Shown here: piece after piece, positions 5,214-6,749 of the stretch
Layout of the letters: every line of letters starts with the position of its first letter
How positions within the stretch are numbered: position 1 is the first letter of the stretch
Source of the DNA: Conexibacter sp.
Lineage (GTDB): Bacteria > Actinomycetota > Thermoleophilia > Solirubrobacterales > Solirubrobacteraceae
DNA: 6,749 nucleotides
Assembly: GCA_025964215.1 (NCBI GenBank)
Contig: JAOPZG010000570.1
Location: 1-6,749 of the forward strand
Reading direction: 5' to 3'
The notes under the pieces: model-generated
The model's input: the letters and a program-made list of their open reading frames with translations, nothing else
Databases searched by the model: none
Told to the model about the DNA's origin: nothing
Position numbers and translations under genes: made by a program

Positions 5214-6290
5214 ATGAGCGGCGCAACCAGGACCCTCGGAGCCTCGCCCCGGATCGCCGTGCTCGGCGTCGGGGCGGTCGGCTCGGTCGTCGGCGGCCTG
5301 CTGGCCGACGGCGGCCATGACGTGACGCTGATCGACCAGTGGCCTGAGAACGTCGAGCTGATCCAGGCCAACGGCCTCGGGCTCAGCGGGACCTGCGGCG
5401 ACCGCCAGGTCGCGGTGCCGGCGCTGCACATCCACCAGCTGCAGTCGGTGACCGTGCCCTTCGACGTCGTGCTGCTCGCGGTCAAGTCCTATGACACCGA
5501 CTGGGCGACGACGCTCGCCGCCCGCTACCTCGCCGACGACGGCGTCGTGGTCACGCTGCAGAACGGGATCAACGACCCGCGCGTGGCGGCGATCGTGGGC
5601 GAGCGGCGCACGATGGGCTGCGTGACGCTGATCGGCGTCGCGATGGACGGCCCCGGCGCCGCGATGAAGACCGACTCCGACAGCCTCGGCTTCAAGATCG
5701 GCGAGCTCGACGGCGCAGAGACCGAGCGCGCGCGCCGGCTGGTGGAGATCTTCTCCAGCGTCGCGCCCGGCGTCGTGACCTCCAACCTCTGGGGCGAGCG
5801 CTGGTCCAAGCTCGCGCTCAACTGCATGGTCAACCCGCTGGCCGCGGTCAGCGGGCTGGGCGCCGCCGACGTGCGCTCCAACCCGCACACCCAGCAGATC
5901 GGCGTCTGCCTCGGGGCCGAGGCGATCTCGGTCGGCCGCGCGTCGGGCCACGAGGTCGAGGCGGTCTTCCGGATCGAGCCCGAGCGGATCGTCGCCGCCT
6001 CGCGCGGCGAGGGCCTCGCCGAGGTCATGGCGACGATCGGCGACGGCGCGGCGGTCCGCGGCAACGGCTGGCCGTCGATGCTGCAGGACGTGCGCAAGCA
6101 GCGCCGCAGCGAGGTCGACCAGCTCAACGGCTTCGTCGCCTCCGAGGGCCGGCGGCTCGGCATCGAGACGCCGCTCAACGACGCGATCGTCGACACGTTC
6201 GCCGAGCTGGGCACGGCCTTCGAGCCCGACGTCTCGCGGCTCGCGCCGCTGCTGGAGCTCAGCGAGACGCGCGTGGCGGTATCGCGATGA
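5214..6290 (+). CDS. Ketopantoate reductase (PanE/ApbA) family dehydrogenase
   Basis: A 358-residue two-domain oxidoreductase of the 2-dehydropantoate 2-reductase family. The N-terminal Rossmann domain has GVGAVG at residues 18-23, a LAVKSYDT segment (Lys91) and the LQNG signature (115-118). The C-terminal helical domain has WSKLALNCMVNP with Lys199, Asn203 and Asn207, matching the catalytic Lys/Asn region of E. coli PanE. A SEVDQLNG segment follows, carrying the acidic residue expected near the substrate. Asp41 ends the second strand where PanE usually has an NADPH-binding Arg, which hints at NAD(H) use. It is about 50 residues longer than PanE. Its position between an SDR and a cupin gene, 3 nt after the former and overlapping the latter by 4 nt, argues for a catabolic 2-keto/2-hydroxy acid or related dehydrogenase rather than pantothenate synthesis. 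A weak GAAGGG lies before the ATG, so translation is probably coupled to the SDR. Confidence 0.92.
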   Translation: MSGATRTLGASPRIAVLGVGAVGSVVGGLLADGGHDVTLIDQWPENVELIQANGLGLSGTCGDRQVAVPALHIHQLQSVTVPFDVVLLAVKSYDTDWATTLAARYLADDGVVVTLQNGINDPRVAAIVGERRTMGCVTLIGVAMDGPGAAMKTDSDSLGFKIGELDGAETERARRLVEIFSSVAPGVVTSNLWGERWSKLALNCMVNPLAAVSGLGAADVRSNPHTQQIGVCLGAEAISVGRASGHEVEAVFRIEPERIVAASRGEGLAEVMATIGDGAAVRGNGWPSMLQDVRKQRRSEVDQLNGFVASEGRRLGIETPLNDAIVDTFAELGTAFEPDVSRLAPLLELSETRVAVSR

Positions 6291-6749
6291 GCACGCCGAA
6301 CCGCTACTCCGAGGCCGAGCTGGAGTCGATCCAGGCCCGCTACGTCGGGCAGGACGAGGGCGCTTGGAGCCCCTCGGCCTGGCCCGGCCTGGAGGCCCGC
6401 CCGCTCGGGCTGGAGGAGTCGTCGTCGGGCATGTTCGGCGCCTCGGCGCTGCGCGTCGGCGACGGCGAGGGCTCCGACGTCGTGCGCGACCCCGGCGTCC
6501 CGTTCCACATGATCTACGTGCGGCGTGGCTCGGTGACGGTCCTGGAGGCCGACGGGACGTCGACCCGGCTCGGCCCCGACGACGCCGTCCACCACCCGGC
6601 GGGGTCGCGCTTCGCGCTGACCGATCCGACCGGCGACCTCGAGGCCGTCGAGCTGACCGAGCGCGGTCCGGACCGCCAGGAGGGCGCCGCGCCGCGCGCA
6701 CCGCTCTACGCGTTCGACACGCCCGAGGCCTCGGTGCTCGGCGCCGGGC
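6287..6749 (+). CDS. Cupin-fold protein, degenerate metal site, 3'-truncated by window edge
   Basis: An open frame from an ATG overlapping the previous stop (ATGA) to the end of the window, 154 residues, with no stop. Residues 1-50 are a mostly polar lead-in. A cupin-like beta-barrel segment at about 70-123 follows: FHMIYVRRGSVTV, then a LGPDDAVHHPAGSRF turn and a hydrophobic strand. The RRGSVTV and PAG elements are typical of cupins, but the metal-binding pattern is poor. Motif 1 has one His (His74) rather than HxH, and the motif 2 His after PxG is Phe109, although His102/His103 lie just before it. It may be a non-metal cupin, or the N-terminal half of a bicupin whose second, active domain lies outside the window. 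It has no clear ribosome binding site, so it depends on coupling to the PanE-like gene. A role in the same pathway, as an isomerase, dioxygenase or binding protein, is possible but open. Confidence 0.75.
   Translation, partial: MSTPNRYSEAELESIQARYVGQDEGAWSPSAWPGLEARPLGLEESSSGMFGASALRVGDGEGSDVVRDPGVPFHMIYVRRGSVTVLEADGTSTRLGPDDAVHHPAGSRFALTDPTGDLEAVELTERGPDRQEGAAPRAPLYAFDTPEASVLGAG

Noticed and set aside
4074..6701. An 875-codon open frame on the minus strand across the regulator, SDR, PanE-like and cupin genes
   Set aside because: It is antisense to four well-supported genes. Its translation is low-complexity, rich in Arg, Ala, Gly and Asp, as expected from high-GC codon bias, and shows no family motif.

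Overview
This window comes from a very GC-rich bacterium with strong G/C bias at third codon positions, GTG as well as ATG starts, ATGA-type gene overlaps and few AT-rich stretches. That style fits a high-GC actinobacterium. A Solirubrobacter/Conexibacter-like lineage (Thermoleophilia) is a guess from general look, not a placement. All eight genes lie on the + strand, and two (the first and last) are cut by the window edges. I see no RNA gene, insertion sequence, CRISPR array, integrase or phage gene.

Layout. Positions 1-3373 hold four closely spaced genes: the 3' part of a short-chain dehydrogenase/reductase (SDR), an alpha/beta hydrolase, a second SDR (overlapping the hydrolase by 4 nt) and a third, longer SDR of the type found in peroxisomal multifunctional enzyme 2. 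A 65-nt gap holds a -10-like box that ends only 8 nt before the ATG of a FadR-type (GntR-HTH + FCD domain) regulator at 3439-4254, so that message may be leaderless. The next 152-nt gap holds a GC-rich terminator-like hairpin, an AT-rich promoter-like patch and a small hairpin that abuts a strong ribosome binding site. A second tight group follows: a fourth SDR (GTG start), a ketopantoate-reductase-family dehydrogenase 3 nt later, and a degenerate cupin protein that overlaps it by 4 nt and runs off the end.

How the genes may work together. Four different SDRs, a hydrolase, a PanE-like reductase and a cupin around a FadR-type repressor look like a catabolic cluster for an alcohol/ketone, ester or acyl-CoA-type substrate. 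The FCD regulator would sense an organic-acid-like intermediate. The substrate cannot be read from the sequence. An 11-nt element matching at 9 of 11 positions occurs in front of both the regulator gene and the downstream operon, so shared control (a shared -10 box, a shared operator, or both) is plausible.

The main oddities are these. None of the four SDRs keeps the canonical NNAG motif. The hydrolase has Ser where the catalytic His is expected. The PanE-like enzyme has Asp at the cofactor-specificity position. The cupin lacks most metal ligands. No clearly new defence or mobile system is visible; this looks like an accessory metabolic region.
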